Position numbers and translations under genes: made by a program. Source: Streptomyces sp. NBC_00539 (GTDB lineage Bacteria > Actinomycetota > Actinomycetes > Streptomycetales > Streptomycetaceae). Taken from it: a stretch of 64,000 nucleotides of DNA. The stretch is taken from NCBI RefSeq assembly GCF_036346105.1, contig NZ_CP107811.1:1364001-1428000 (forward strand), in the 5' to 3' direction. Of the stretch, positions 1 through 8,171 are shown in pieces (position 1 is the stretch's first letter; each line of letters opens with the position of its first letter). The notes under the pieces are model-generated. The model had not been told where the DNA came from and searched no databases. It saw nothing but the letters and a program-made list of their open reading frames with translations.

Positions 1-734
1 CGGGCGGTGAAACGCGGCGCGACCACCAGGGCCCGGCAGGGCTGCACGGCCGCCCCTCCCGCCAGGAGCACGCCGCTCAGCCGGTCGTCCGCGTCGACGA
101 CCAGCCCCGTCACCTCCCCCTCGGCCACAGCGACCCCCCGCGCGGCGAGCAGCTCCCGCTCCCCGGTGCCCGGCCGCCAAGTGTGGGCCAGCAGCGTCAC
201 CCGGTCGCTCCACTGCCGCCACAGCAGGGCCTGGTGCACGGAGAGCGGCCCGGTCCGGGAAGCGGCGAGCACCGCCAGCGGCAGGTCCCGCACCTCCCAG
301 CCGTGGCAGTACGGGCAGTGCAGCACGTCCCGCCCCCACCGGGCCCGCAGACCCGGCACGGGCGGCAGCTCGTCCACCAGCCCGGTGGCCACCAGCAGCC
401 GCCTGGCCCGCGCCACCGAGCCGTCACCGCAGCGGACCAGGAACCCCCCGCCGGGCTCCCGGTCGGCGGCGATGGCGGTCCCGGCCGCCCCGCTGCGGAT
501 CTCGGCGCCGTAGCCGGCCGCCTCGGCCCGCCCCCGCTCCAGCAGTCCGGCCGGGCTCTCGCCGTCGTGTCCGAGGTAGCCGTGCAGGCGGGCCGCGGGG
601 GCGTTGCGCGGGCTGCCCGCGTCCAGCACCAGGACCGAGCGCCTGGCCCGGGCCAGGGTCAGCGTCCCCGCCAGTCCGGCGGTCCCGCCGCCCACGACCA
701 CCACGTCGAACCGTCCCGCCCTCACCTTGTCCAT
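1..734 (-). CDS. Thioredoxin-reductase-like FAD/NAD(P) oxidoreductase (3' end cut by window)
   Basis: Reading from the ATG at 734, the protein opens with a basic start and a Rossmann FAD-binding motif (VVVVGGGTAGLAG, about residues 10-22), and about residue 140 carries CPYCHGWE, the CxxC-containing segment of thioredoxin-reductase-like class II flavoproteins. Members of this family move electrons from NAD(P)H through FAD to a disulfide or small substrate in the cytoplasm. The gene is divergent from an XRE-cupin regulator at 801, a common actinobacterial pairing, which suggests that the regulator controls it. The C-terminal part lies outside the window. Family placement is firm; the substrate is unknown, and the CPYC motif alone does not make it the main thioredoxin reductase. 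Confidence 0.85.
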   Translation of the reverse strand, partial: MDKVRAGRFDVVVVGGGTAGLAGTLTLARARRSVLVLDAGSPRNAPAARLHGYLGHDGESPAGLLERGRAEAAGYGAEIRSGAAGTAIAADREPGGGFLVRCGDGSVARARRLLVATGLVDELPPVPGLRARWGRDVLHCPYCHGWEVRDLPLAVLAASRTGPLSVHQALLWRQWSDRVTLLAHTWRPGTGERELLAARGVAVAEGEVTGLVVDADDRLSGVLLAGGAAVQPCRALVVAPRFTA

Positions 735-764
735 GGGGCCGAGCGTGCGCCGGAGGCGGCCCGC

Positions 765-799
765 TTGACAAATGAGGTTGCCGAACCGGCAAATGGAGG
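765..799. promoter_or_regulatory. Candidate operator/promoter between flavoprotein and XRE-cupin gene
   Basis: The 66-bp divergent spacer holds TTGACA at 765-770, a 9-base motif CAAATGAGG at 769-777 that recurs nearly intact at 790-799, and a perfect inverted repeat TTGCC-gaacc-GGCAA at 778-792. This position between a regulator and its divergent neighbour fits an autoregulatory operator. It is inferred from symmetry only. Confidence 0.35.
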
Positions 800-800
800 C

Positions 801-1427
801 ATGCCCCCCGATGACCAGGAGCCGGCCCGGGACCTCGCCGGCGTCATCACCGCCGTCGGCCCCCGGCTGCGCGCGCTGCGCCGTCGGCGCGGCACGACGT
901 TGGCACAGCTCAGCGAGGCCACCGGCATTTCGATGTCCACGCTGTCGCGGCTGGAGTCGGGGCAGCGCCGGCCCACGCTGGAGCTGCTGCTCCCGCTGGC
1001 CAGGGCCCACCGGGTGGCGCTGGACGACCTCGTCGGGGCGCCGGACACCGGGGATCCCCGGATCCGCGCGCGCCCCTTCGTCCGGCACGGCTGCACCTAC
1101 GTACCGCTGTCCCGCGACTTCGGCGGGGTGCACGCGTTCAAGATGATCCTGCCGCCGAGCGACCCGTCGCAGGCCCTGCCCGAGCCGAAGGTCCACGAGG
1201 GCTACGAGTGGCTGTACGTACTGTCGGGCCGGGTCCGGCTGCTGCTGGGCGCGCACGACCTCGTCCTCACGGCGGGCGAGGCCGCCGAGTTCGACACGCG
1301 CACGCCGCACGCCTTCTTCAACGCGGGCCCGCAGCCCGCCGAGTTCCTCAGCCTGTTCGGCCCCCAGGGCGAGCGGATCCACGTCCGCGCCCGCCCCACC
1401 ACCGTCTCCCCGGAAGGACGCCCATGA
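801..1427 (+). CDS. XRE-family transcriptional regulator with C-terminal cupin domain
   Basis: The 208-residue protein has a Cro/C1-type helix-turn-helix at about residues 20-75 (GTTLAQLSEATGISMSTLSR...LESGQRRP) and a cupin fold in the second half (HEGYEWLYVLSGRVRLLL, then DTRTPHAFFNAG) that in this family senses a small ligand. The ATG at 801 has a GGAGG only two bases upstream, so the initiation signal is unusual, but no better start is visible. Its stop overlaps the ATG of the NUDIX gene (ATGA), so the two are translationally coupled. It probably regulates itself and the divergent flavoprotein. Confidence 0.88.
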   Translation: MPPDDQEPARDLAGVITAVGPRLRALRRRRGTTLAQLSEATGISMSTLSRLESGQRRPTLELLLPLARAHRVALDDLVGAPDTGDPRIRARPFVRHGCTYVPLSRDFGGVHAFKMILPPSDPSQALPEPKVHEGYEWLYVLSGRVRLLLGAHDLVLTAGEAAEFDTRTPHAFFNAGPQPAEFLSLFGPQGERIHVRARPTTVSPEGRP

Positions 1428-1909
1428 GCAACCAGCGCCCCGAACGCGCCGTCCCGCAGCCCAACGCGGTGGTCGGCGTCGGCCTCGTCGTGGTCGCCGA
1501 AGACGGCCGGATCCTGCTCGGCCAGGCCCACGACGGCCGCTGGGAGCTGCCGGGCGGCAAGGTGGACCCCGGGGAGGGCTTCGAGCAGGCCGCGGCCCGG
1601 GAGCTCGCTGAGGAAACGGCACTGCGGGCGGCGCCGGGGGACATCCAGGTGCTGGGCGTCCAGATCGACGCACGCTCCGGCCTGACCCGTCTGACGGCCG
1701 CCGCCGTCACCCACGCCGCCGAGGGCACCCCCGCCGTGACCGAGCCCCACAAGATCGCCCGCTGGTCCTGGTTCGCCCCGGCCGAGATCCCCTCCGCCCT
1801 CTACGCCCCCTCGGCGGCGGTCCTGCGCACCTGGCGTCCCGACCTCACCCCGGCGCTCCCCCACGTCCCCTCGCACGACTACCTCGCCACTCCGCACGAA
1901 GCGCGCTGA
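1424..1909 (+). CDS. NUDIX hydrolase
   Basis: This 161-residue cytoplasmic protein has a clear NUDIX box at residues 45-67: G45-x5-E51-x7-R59-E60-L-x-E63-E64, with the usual final glycine replaced by alanine. Such enzymes hydrolyse nucleoside diphosphates linked to another moiety, using Mg2+ bound by the box glutamates. The start ATG overlaps the stop of the upstream XRE-cupin regulator, so it is in the same transcript. The ELPGGK stretch before the box resembles MutT/ADP-ribose-type members, but the substrate cannot be told from sequence. Confidence 0.9.
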   Translation: MSNQRPERAVPQPNAVVGVGLVVVAEDGRILLGQAHDGRWELPGGKVDPGEGFEQAAARELAEETALRAAPGDIQVLGVQIDARSGLTRLTAAAVTHAAEGTPAVTEPHKIARWSWFAPAEIPSALYAPSAAVLRTWRPDLTPALPHVPSHDYLATPHEAR

Positions 1910-1954
1910 GGGCCCGCGCCGCGCGCCCGCCGGGGATCCCGGGACAGCCCTCAG
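1906..1954. terminator. Inverted repeat containing both stop codons of convergent genes
   Basis: CTGAGGG at 1906-1912 pairs with CCCTCAG at 1948-1954. The left arm contains the NUDIX stop (TGA 1907-1909) and the right arm the stop of the convergent exporter gene (1951-1953). The GC-rich 35-base loop can fold further. Likely acts as a bidirectional transcript end, though there is no T-run. Confidence 0.4.
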
Positions 1955-4023
1955 GCCGGGGCCGGGCGGGGGGCGAAGTTGCCCTCCGCCAGGTCCTCCG
2001 CCAGGAGGCGCTTGGCGATGGCGTCCGCCGCCGCGCGCAGTGCCGCGCTGCGGGGCCGGCCGCCGTCGCGCTCCAGCCGGTCGCCCAGCCAGTCCGCCCA
2101 CGCCAGGGAGATCACGCCGGCCTCCCGCTCCCCCGCCGGGGTGAGCGAGAAGAAGACGCCCTCGCGGCTCAGGTAGCCCTCCTCCACCATCCGGTCGAAG
2201 ACCGGCAGCAACACCTCCGGCGGCAGCGACCGACGGGCCGCGACGAGGCCGATGCTCGCGTGCCCGACCGTCCGGGTCAGCAGGTCGACCTGCATCACCG
2301 TCCACGCCCCGGCGATGTCCAGCCGGGTGTCGCTGCCGTTCACGATCGCGCGCGCCGTGTCGGGGCCCATGCCCCGTACGAGATTGCCGACCGCCAGCTC
2401 CAGCAGCTTGGCCGAGTCCCCCGAGGCCGTGACCGGTGAGGCGAAGCCCTCGCCCATGTCCGTGGACGACGCCCGGGCGCTGTCGCGCAGCCGGACCTGC
2501 TTGAGGAACAGTGCGACGACGAAGCCCAGCGCCGCCACCGGCACCGTCCACAGGAACACCGTGTGCAGGGCATGCGCGTACGCGTCGATGACCGGCCCGG
2601 CGGCGGCCGGGTCCAGCCCGTGCACACCGTGCGGGCTGCGGGCGGCCTCGCCCAGCCGGGCCGGGTCCAGGCCGGTGGCGCGCGCCGCCTGTGCCACGCC
2701 CGTCGCGAGGCGGGGCGCGAGGGTGTTCGCGTAGATGGTGCCGAAGACCGCCGTGCCGAAACAGCTGCCGAGCGTACGGAAGAACGTGACGCCGGAGGTG
2801 GCAGTGCCGAGATCGCGGTAGTCGACGGTGTTCTGCACGGCGATCGTCAGGACCTGCATGCACAGTCCGATGCCGGCGCCGAGGACGAACATGTACAGCG
2901 ACTCCAGCCAGGCGCCGGTGCCGGGCCCCATCAGGGACAGCAGGTACAGCCCGGCGCCCATCACCGCGGAGCCCACGATGGGGAAGATCCGGTAGTGCCC
3001 GGTCTTGGAGGTGACGTTGCCGCTGAACACGGAGGCGATCAGCAGCCCGATGACCAGCGGCAGGGTCCGTACGCCCGACACCGTGGCCGAATCCCCGTCC
3101 ACGTACTGCAAGTAGGTGGGGAGGAACGTCATGGCGCCGAGCATCGCGAACCCCACGACGAAGCTGAGCACCGAGCAGACCGAGAAGACCGGGTTGCGGA
3201 ACAGCCGCATCGGCAGCATCGGTTCGGCGGCCCGCGTCTCGACCACGCAGAACAGCGCGAGGGCCGCGGCGCCGCCCGCGAAGAGGCCGAGGATCACCGC
3301 CGAGCCCCACGCGTACTCGTTGCCGCCCCAACTGGTGGCGAGGATCAGGGCGCTCGCGCCGACCGCGACCAGCGCGATGCCCGGGTAGTCGATGCGGGGC
3401 CTGCCCGCCGCCCGGACCGAGGGGATCGTCCGGGCCGCGGCGATCACCACCAGGATCGCGATCGGGACGTTGACGTAGAAGGCCCAGCGCCAGCTCAGAT
3501 GGTCGGTGAACAGCCCGCCGAGCAGCGGCCCGATGACGGTGGCGACGCCGAAGACCGCGCCGATCGCCCCCTGGTACTTGCCGCGTTCGCGCAGCGGCAC
3601 CACATCGGCGATCAGGGCCATCGAGGTGACCATCAGGCCGCCCGCACCGACGCCCTGGAGGCCCCGCCACAGGATCAGCATCGTCATGTTGCCGGACAGT
3701 CCGCACAGGAACGAGCCGGTGATGAAGACGACGGTCGAGATCTGGAAGACGAGTTTGCGCCCGAAGAGGTCGCCGAACTTGCCGACCAGGACCGTCGCGA
3801 CGGTCTCGGCCAGGAGGTAGGCGGTCACCACCCACGACATGTGGGCCGCGCCGCCGAGGTCCGCCACGATCGTCGGCAGCGCGGTGCCCACGATGGTCTG
3901 GTCCAGCGCCGCCAGCAGGACGCCCAGCATGATCGTGCCGAAGACGACGTTGCGCCGCCGCCGGTCGGGCACGGGTGGTGCGGCGCCTACGGCGGGGGCA
4001 GTGGTCACACCTCGCACTCTCAC
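1951..4023 (-). CDS. DHA2 (EmrB/QacA) family MFS drug exporter with C-terminal cytoplasmic domain
   Basis: About 690 residues. The membrane part has the MFS hallmarks of 14-TM exporters: LDQTIVGTALPTI in TM1, GKFGDLFGRK in loop 2-3, and the antiporter motif around GAVFGVATVIGPLLGG. After about residue 510 the protein continues for some 160 soluble residues, including a stretch (PPEVLLPVFDRMVEEGYLSREGVFFSLTPAGEREA) that reads like a winged-helix fold. It would export a hydrophobic drug by proton antiport across the cytoplasmic membrane. GTG at 4023 is preceded by a G-rich ribosome site; ATG at 4044 and GTG at 4008 are alternatives. It lies 57 bp downstream of the GH4 gene in the same direction, with no obvious functional link. 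Confidence 0.88.
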   Translation of the reverse strand: MRVRGVTTAPAVGAAPPVPDRRRRNVVFGTIMLGVLLAALDQTIVGTALPTIVADLGGAAHMSWVVTAYLLAETVATVLVGKFGDLFGRKLVFQISTVVFITGSFLCGLSGNMTMLILWRGLQGVGAGGLMVTSMALIADVVPLRERGKYQGAIGAVFGVATVIGPLLGGLFTDHLSWRWAFYVNVPIAILVVIAAARTIPSVRAAGRPRIDYPGIALVAVGASALILATSWGGNEYAWGSAVILGLFAGGAAALALFCVVETRAAEPMLPMRLFRNPVFSVCSVLSFVVGFAMLGAMTFLPTYLQYVDGDSATVSGVRTLPLVIGLLIASVFSGNVTSKTGHYRIFPIVGSAVMGAGLYLLSLMGPGTGAWLESLYMFVLGAGIGLCMQVLTIAVQNTVDYRDLGTATSGVTFFRTLGSCFGTAVFGTIYANTLAPRLATGVAQAARATGLDPARLGEAARSPHGVHGLDPAAAGPVIDAYAHALHTVFLWTVPVAALGFVVALFLKQVRLRDSARASSTDMGEGFASPVTASGDSAKLLELAVGNLVRGMGPDTARAIVNGSDTRLDIAGAWTVMQVDLLTRTVGHASIGLVAARRSLPPEVLLPVFDRMVEEGYLSREGVFFSLTPAGEREAGVISLAWADWLGDRLERDGGRPRSAALRAAADAIAKRLLAEDLAEGNFAPRPAPA

Positions 4024-4080
4024 AGCGCCCCCGCCCGGCCGCATGCGGCACGGGGCCGTGCGGGTGACGCGGAACCCGGA

Positions 4081-5430
4081 TCAGCGCAGGTAGGCCAGGC
4101 CCGGGTGCTCCGCCGCGTACCCGTCGAGGAGCCGTCTGGCCACGGTCACCGAGTCCACCAGCGGGTGCAGGGCGAAGGCTTTGACCGCGTCCGCGCGCGA
4201 GCCGCTCGCCGCTGCGGCCAGGACCTCCCGCTCGACGGCCTTGACCGAGGTCACCAGTCCCACGGCGTGCAGCGGAAGCGGGTCGACGGCCACCGGGTGG
4301 GCGCCTCCCGCGTCCACCAGGCAGGGCACCTCGATGACCGCCTCCGCGTCGAGCACGCCGAGGGTGGAGCCGTTGGGCACGTTGAGGATCAGGGTGGCCC
4401 GCTCGTTGCGGGCGATGGCCCGCATCAGGGCGAGCGCCACCTTCTCGTACCCGCCGGACTCCAGGTCGCTCTCGTCGCGCGCGCCCACGCCGGCCGCCTC
4501 CCGGTTCTCGGCCATGTACGTGGCCTCCCGCTCGGCCCGGGTCCGGTCCCAGGCGGCCAGCGCCGACCCGGGTGCCTGCCCCGGCTGCCCGGCCCGGGCG
4601 TAGAACTCGCGCTGCTGGTCGCGCAGGAAGGCGCCGCGGGTCTGCCGGGCGTCCAGGTAACCGCGTACCGTCTCGCGGTTGAAGTAGTAGTAGTGCAGGT
4701 ACTCGTTCGGGATCGCGCCGAGCGAGCGCAGCCATTGCGGCCCGAAGAGCCGACCCTCCTCGAAGGACTCCAGCGCCTTGGTGTCGGCCAGCAGCCGGGG
4801 CAGTTCGTCCCGGCCCGCCACGCGCAGGCCCCGGATCCAGCCCAGGTGGTTCAGGCCGACGTAGTCGATCCACGCCTCCTCGGGCCGGACCCCCAAGAGG
4901 CGCGCGAGGCGCCGGCCGAGGCCCACCGGGGAGTCGCAGATGCCGATGACCCGGTGTCCGAGCACCTCGGCCATCGCCTCGGTGACCAGCCCGGCCGGGT
5001 TGGTGAAGTTGATGACCCAGGCGTCCGGGGCGACGCGGGCGATCCTGCGGGCGATCTCCCGGACCACCGGCACGGTGCGCAGGCCGTACGCCACCCCGCC
5101 CGCGCCCACCGTCTCCTGGCCGAGGACTCCCTCGGCGAGGGCGATCCGCTCGTCGGCGGCACGTCCCTCCAGACCGCCGACGCGGATGGCGGAGAAGACG
5201 AAGTCGGCTCCCCGCAGGGCCTCGTCGAGGTCGTCGGTGGCGGCGACGGACGGGGCGTCCGGTACCCCGGCGGCCTGGTCGGCGAGGACCCGGGCCATGG
5301 CGGTGAGCCGGGCCGGGTCCTCGTCGTAGAGGGTCACGTGGGTCACCCTGCCCTCGGCGCGGTCGCCGAGGAGTGCCCCGTAGACGAGCGGTACGCGGAA
5401 GCCGCCCCCGCCGAGGATGGTCAGCCGCAC
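4081..5430 (-). CDS. 6-phospho-beta-glucosidase, glycoside hydrolase family 4
   Basis: The 449-residue protein shows the GH4 plan: an NAD-binding glycine loop (ILGGGGFRVP, residues 5-14), the FTNPAG motif at 142-147, then GICDSP with metal-ligand cysteine C165 and NHLGW with H195. GH4 enzymes need NAD+ and a divalent metal and cleave phosphorylated glycosides by an oxidation-elimination route. The motif arrangement fits the 6-phospho-beta-glucosidase branch; alpha-galactosidase-type members are less likely. GTG at 5430 is preferred because GGGCGG/AGGGA lies just upstream and the Rossmann strand begins immediately; the reading frame remains open further upstream without a ribosome site. No PTS genes lie adjacent. 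Confidence 0.87.
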   Translation of the reverse strand: MRLTILGGGGFRVPLVYGALLGDRAEGRVTHVTLYDEDPARLTAMARVLADQAAGVPDAPSVAATDDLDEALRGADFVFSAIRVGGLEGRAADERIALAEGVLGQETVGAGGVAYGLRTVPVVREIARRIARVAPDAWVINFTNPAGLVTEAMAEVLGHRVIGICDSPVGLGRRLARLLGVRPEEAWIDYVGLNHLGWIRGLRVAGRDELPRLLADTKALESFEEGRLFGPQWLRSLGAIPNEYLHYYYFNRETVRGYLDARQTRGAFLRDQQREFYARAGQPGQAPGSALAAWDRTRAEREATYMAENREAAGVGARDESDLESGGYEKVALALMRAIARNERATLILNVPNGSTLGVLDAEAVIEVPCLVDAGGAHPVAVDPLPLHAVGLVTSVKAVEREVLAAAASGSRADAVKAFALHPLVDSVTVARRLLDGYAAEHPGLAYLR

Positions 5431-5601
5431 GTCCCTACCGCCCTTCGCCAGTGCCACGATCGGCGACACGGCGGCCGGGACCCCCCTTGGGTCGGCGCGG
5501 CGCGGCACGCGATCAAGGCTTCCAGTGTCCCCCGCCGGGGGTGCCCGCGGGGGCACCCCGGCCGCGGCTTTGGCCGGTACCGGTCCCCCGGCACCGGTGC
5601 C

Positions 5602-5677
5602 CGAGCGCCGGTACCAGCCCCGAGCGCCGGTACCAGCCCCGAGCGCCGGTACCAGTCCCGGGCGCCGGTGTCAGTCC
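5602..5677. repeat. Four tandem 19-bp repeats covering the stop codon of the XRE gene
   Basis: Units run 5602-5620, 5621-5639, 5640-5658 and 5659-5677, each built on CGAGCGCCGGTACCAGCCC. The first two are identical, the third differs by one base, the fourth by a few. On the minus strand the stop codon (5671-5673) of the MmyB-type regulator lies in the unit transcribed first, so the array begins at the stop and extends downstream. It contains repeated KpnI-like GGTACC palindromes. Confidence 0.9.
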
Positions 5678-6660
5678 CCGAGCGACGGCACCGCGCGCAG
5701 CCGCGCGCCCTGCTGGTGCGCGAAGCCCTGGCCGGGCCCGACGGGTCCGGCCGGCCGGCCCTGCGGCGTGGAGAGGATCAGGGTGATCCGGGTGAGCCCC
5801 ATCGCGTCCAGCATCCGGCTGGACTCCGCCACCATCCGGCAGCGCACCACACCCCAGCCGGGATCCGGATGGCGCACCGTGCGCACCGCCCCGTCCTGTT
5901 CGGCGGCGTCGGCGCCGTGGGTGCTGAGCCAGTGCGGGACGCCGTAGCGGTAGGCGGCCTCCATGAACGGGTCACGGGCCACTTCCTGACGGATGCTCCG
6001 CAGCCCCTCGTCGTCGGGGGCAGCGGCCAGCGCGGTCGCGAACCGGGCCAGCAGCGGGACGCACCAGGCCGGTTCGTGGTCCTCCAGCACGGCGGCGGCG
6101 TCCGGGTGGAACAGGACGAAGCGCAGGAAGTTGTCGTCCGGCAGGGCGGTGGGGTGCGGGCGCACCGTCTGGAAGAGCTTGTCGAAGGCCGAGTTGGTCA
6201 GGGCCACGTCCCAGCGGTGGTCCACCAGGAAGCTCGGGTAGGGCACGGCTTCCATGAGGGCCGCGTAGTCGCACAGGTAGTCGCGCTGGGCAGGGTCCTC
6301 GGGCAGCCGGTTCTCCTCGGCGGCCCGCCAGGTGGGCGGCGGGTCCCGGTCGACCATGACGCGGAACAGCCAGAAGCACTGCCGCTCGCTCATTTCCAAA
6401 GCCTCGGCCAGGGCGAGCAGTTTGCGGTCGGTCCATTCCTTTACCAGACCGCGTTCCCAATTGCCGTACGCGCGCACGCTGATGCGCAATCGTGCGGCGA
6501 GGTCCTCCTGGCTCAGGCCCAGTTCCTCGCGGCGCTGGCGCAAAAGCTCCTTGCGTCGCTCCGACCGCACTGCGCCACGGGCCGAGTCGTCGCCCGTCAG
6601 GCGTTCCTCGCCGGCTCGGGCGAGGCCATCGGACGGGCCCACCGCTGCGAGATGTGGCAC
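5671..6660 (-). CDS. XRE-family regulator with MmyB-like ligand-binding domain
   Basis: The 329-residue protein has a Cro/C1-type HTH in its N-terminal third (LGLSQEDLAARLRISVRAYGNWERG) and a MmyB-type ligand-binding region after it (YPSFLVDHRWDVALTNSAFDKLF, then the FVLFHPDAAAVLEDHE stretch). This PAS-like domain is common in actinobacterial repressors of redox or lipid genes. I chose GTG at 6660 because a very strong GAGGAGGGGGAG lies just upstream; the frame is open to 6780. The gene is divergent from the HTH/peptidase/membrane unit starting at 6880, so the 219-bp spacer may hold operators for both. The 3' end lies in a 19-bp tandem array. Confidence 0.85.
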   Translation of the reverse strand: MPHLAAVGPSDGLARAGEERLTGDDSARGAVRSERRKELLRQRREELGLSQEDLAARLRISVRAYGNWERGLVKEWTDRKLLALAEALEMSERQCFWLFRVMVDRDPPPTWRAAEENRLPEDPAQRDYLCDYAALMEAVPYPSFLVDHRWDVALTNSAFDKLFQTVRPHPTALPDDNFLRFVLFHPDAAAVLEDHEPAWCVPLLARFATALAAAPDDEGLRSIRQEVARDPFMEAAYRYGVPHWLSTHGADAAEQDGAVRTVRHPDPGWGVVRCRMVAESSRMLDAMGLTRITLILSTPQGRPAGPVGPGQGFAHQQGARLRAVPSLGD

Positions 6661-6879
6661 CGAGAGCTCCCCCTCCTCACGGTCTGGATCTTCATTTCCG
6701 TGTGGCGATCCTGCTACCGACTTCATTCGAGTGTCAACTATTGTGGCAATTCCAGCCTTGAGACAGCTCATTCCCGCCACAGCTGTGGCAAGTTCTGGTC
6801 CTCCGGGGGGAGACCGGATAGATTCCCTGGGGCCGACCCCGTGCCCGTATTGACCCCGCGCGATCTAGGAGAACCACTG

Positions 6880-7548
6880 GTGACAGACGGCTTCCCGGCT
6901 CCCGTCGCGGTGGCCAACGCGTCTCTGGCAGCCACCGTCACGAGGGTCGCCGAACTCGCGGGCAAGATGGGCCGCGACGTGAACCAGGTATTCGACCTCC
7001 GTCGGCTCTCCGAGGCCTCAGGTGTCCCGACGGACGTGATCAAAACCCTGCTTGACGGCCGGCGGGCCGGCGAACCCGATCTGCAGACCCGCTTCCTCCA
7101 GCGGCTGGACCTGCTCCGGCGCACCCGGGTCAAACCCAACGGCCGCCGCTACACCCAGCAGGAGATCGCGGACGGAGCCGGCATGTCCCGGCAGCAGGCC
7201 GGCGCCCTCATCAACGGCGACCGGCGGCCCACGATGGAGCACTGCGACGCGATCCAGCGCTTCTTCGGCGTGCACGCCGGCTTCCTCACCGCCCACGACG
7301 CCGACGCCCTCACCGACGCCCTCCAGCGCACCGAGCAGCAGCTGCTCCAGGACTTCGCCGGACGCGAGCGCGAAACCGTACCCGCCGAGGCCGCTTCGGC
7401 GGGCGATCCGCTGGCAAGACTCCTGCAGAACCACGGTGTCCGGGGCATCGCCTGGCGCGCCGCCCAACTGCCCAGCGACAAGCACCGGGACAAGGTGACC
7501 GAATGGCTGGACATGCTCCTCGAAAGCGTCAAACCGAACGAATCATGA
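6880..7548 (+). CDS. Helix-turn-helix DNA-binding protein, first gene of the peptidase/membrane unit
   Basis: This 222-residue soluble protein starts at GTG 6880, seven bases after AGGAGA. A Cro/C1-type HTH sits near residues 85-125 (YTQQEIADGAGMSRQQAGALINGDRRP). The N-terminal part (VNQVFDLRRLSEASGVPTDVIKTLLDGRR) has a second HTH-like look. The C-terminal half is charged and helical with no recognised domain. It is followed after 65 bp by an ImmA/IrrE-like peptidase gene. In other systems (ImmR/ImmA, DdrO/IrrE) such a peptidase cuts the paired XRE repressor, so this protein could be the substrate; that is inference. It could instead be an activator. Confidence 0.75.
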   Translation: MTDGFPAPVAVANASLAATVTRVAELAGKMGRDVNQVFDLRRLSEASGVPTDVIKTLLDGRRAGEPDLQTRFLQRLDLLRRTRVKPNGRRYTQQEIADGAGMSRQQAGALINGDRRPTMEHCDAIQRFFGVHAGFLTAHDADALTDALQRTEQQLLQDFAGRERETVPAEAASAGDPLARLLQNHGVRGIAWRAAQLPSDKHRDKVTEWLDMLLESVKPNES

Positions 7549-7613
7549 CCCAGTCGAAAAGCCTGGATCTGATCCTTGAGTCCTGATCCGGATCCGCGCC
7601 GACGGGGAGAACG

Positions 7614-8171
7614 GTGAGCATAGGCAGAGAGCAGCGGCGGTTGTGCGCGGAGCTGGTGGCCGGCATCAAGCTGACCGCCCCCGTGGAGCCCGTGGACCTC
7701 TACGCCGCGCTCTGCGAGGGCATGAGCAGACAACGGAGCCGACCGGTGGAGTTCCGGATGGCCGCGTTCCCCGAAGGGACGGCCAGCGGGCTGTGGCTCG
7801 ACCTGGCGCACCGCGACCTGATCGTCATCGAGGAACGCACGGCGCCGGACCACCAGTTGGTGATCCTGGGTCACGAACTGTGGCACATGAAGGCCGGCCA
7901 CTGCAGCCACCACGTCGACGGCGCCGCCGTCGCCGCGCGGCTGCTGGCCGACGAGGCCGACATCGGCGAGACGGTCCGCCGCGTCGCCGCCCGCACCCGT
8001 GCCGACGTCCGGGAGGAGACGGAGGCGGAGACCTTCGGGCTGCTGCTCGGCAGCCGGTGCCGGAACTGGCTGGCCGGATCCGGCGGTCACCGCGCTCCGG
8101 CGCAACGGGACCAGCTCGCGGGCAGGATCGAAACGTCCCTCGGCTACCGGGGGCACAGGAACGAGCTTTGA
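7614..8171 (+). CDS. ImmA/IrrE-like zinc metallopeptidase (often annotated as toxin component)
   Basis: The 185-residue protein has the zincin signature H87-E88-L-W-H91 inside LVILGHELWHMKAGHC, followed about 45 residues later by an acidic helix REETEAETFGLLL that supplies the third ligand position, as in ImmA/IrrE peptidases. Members of this family cleave XRE-type repressors in the cytoplasm. GTG 7614 follows GGGGAGA by three bases. The gene lies between an HTH protein and a multi-TM protein whose start codon overlaps its stop (TTGA), so it is expected to be made together with the membrane partner. Strictly seen: the zinc motif and gene order. Proteolytic activity is inferred from the family. 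Confidence 0.8.
   Translation: MSIGREQRRLCAELVAGIKLTAPVEPVDLYAALCEGMSRQRSRPVEFRMAAFPEGTASGLWLDLAHRDLIVIEERTAPDHQLVILGHELWHMKAGHCSHHVDGAAVAARLLADEADIGETVRRVAARTRADVREETEAETFGLLLGSRCRNWLAGSGGHRAPAQRDQLAGRIETSLGYRGHRNEL

Noticed and set aside
1202-4873. Minus-strand frame of 1223 codons
   Set aside because: Shadow of the exporter and GH4 genes in another frame; Arg/Gly/Pro-rich with no domain.
2563-7548. Very long plus-strand open frame (1661 codons) antisense to the exporter, GH4 and XRE genes
   Set aside because: High GC keeps wrong frames open. Codon bias and recognisable domains are on the minus strand up to 6660. Only the final part from GTG 6880 is a real gene.
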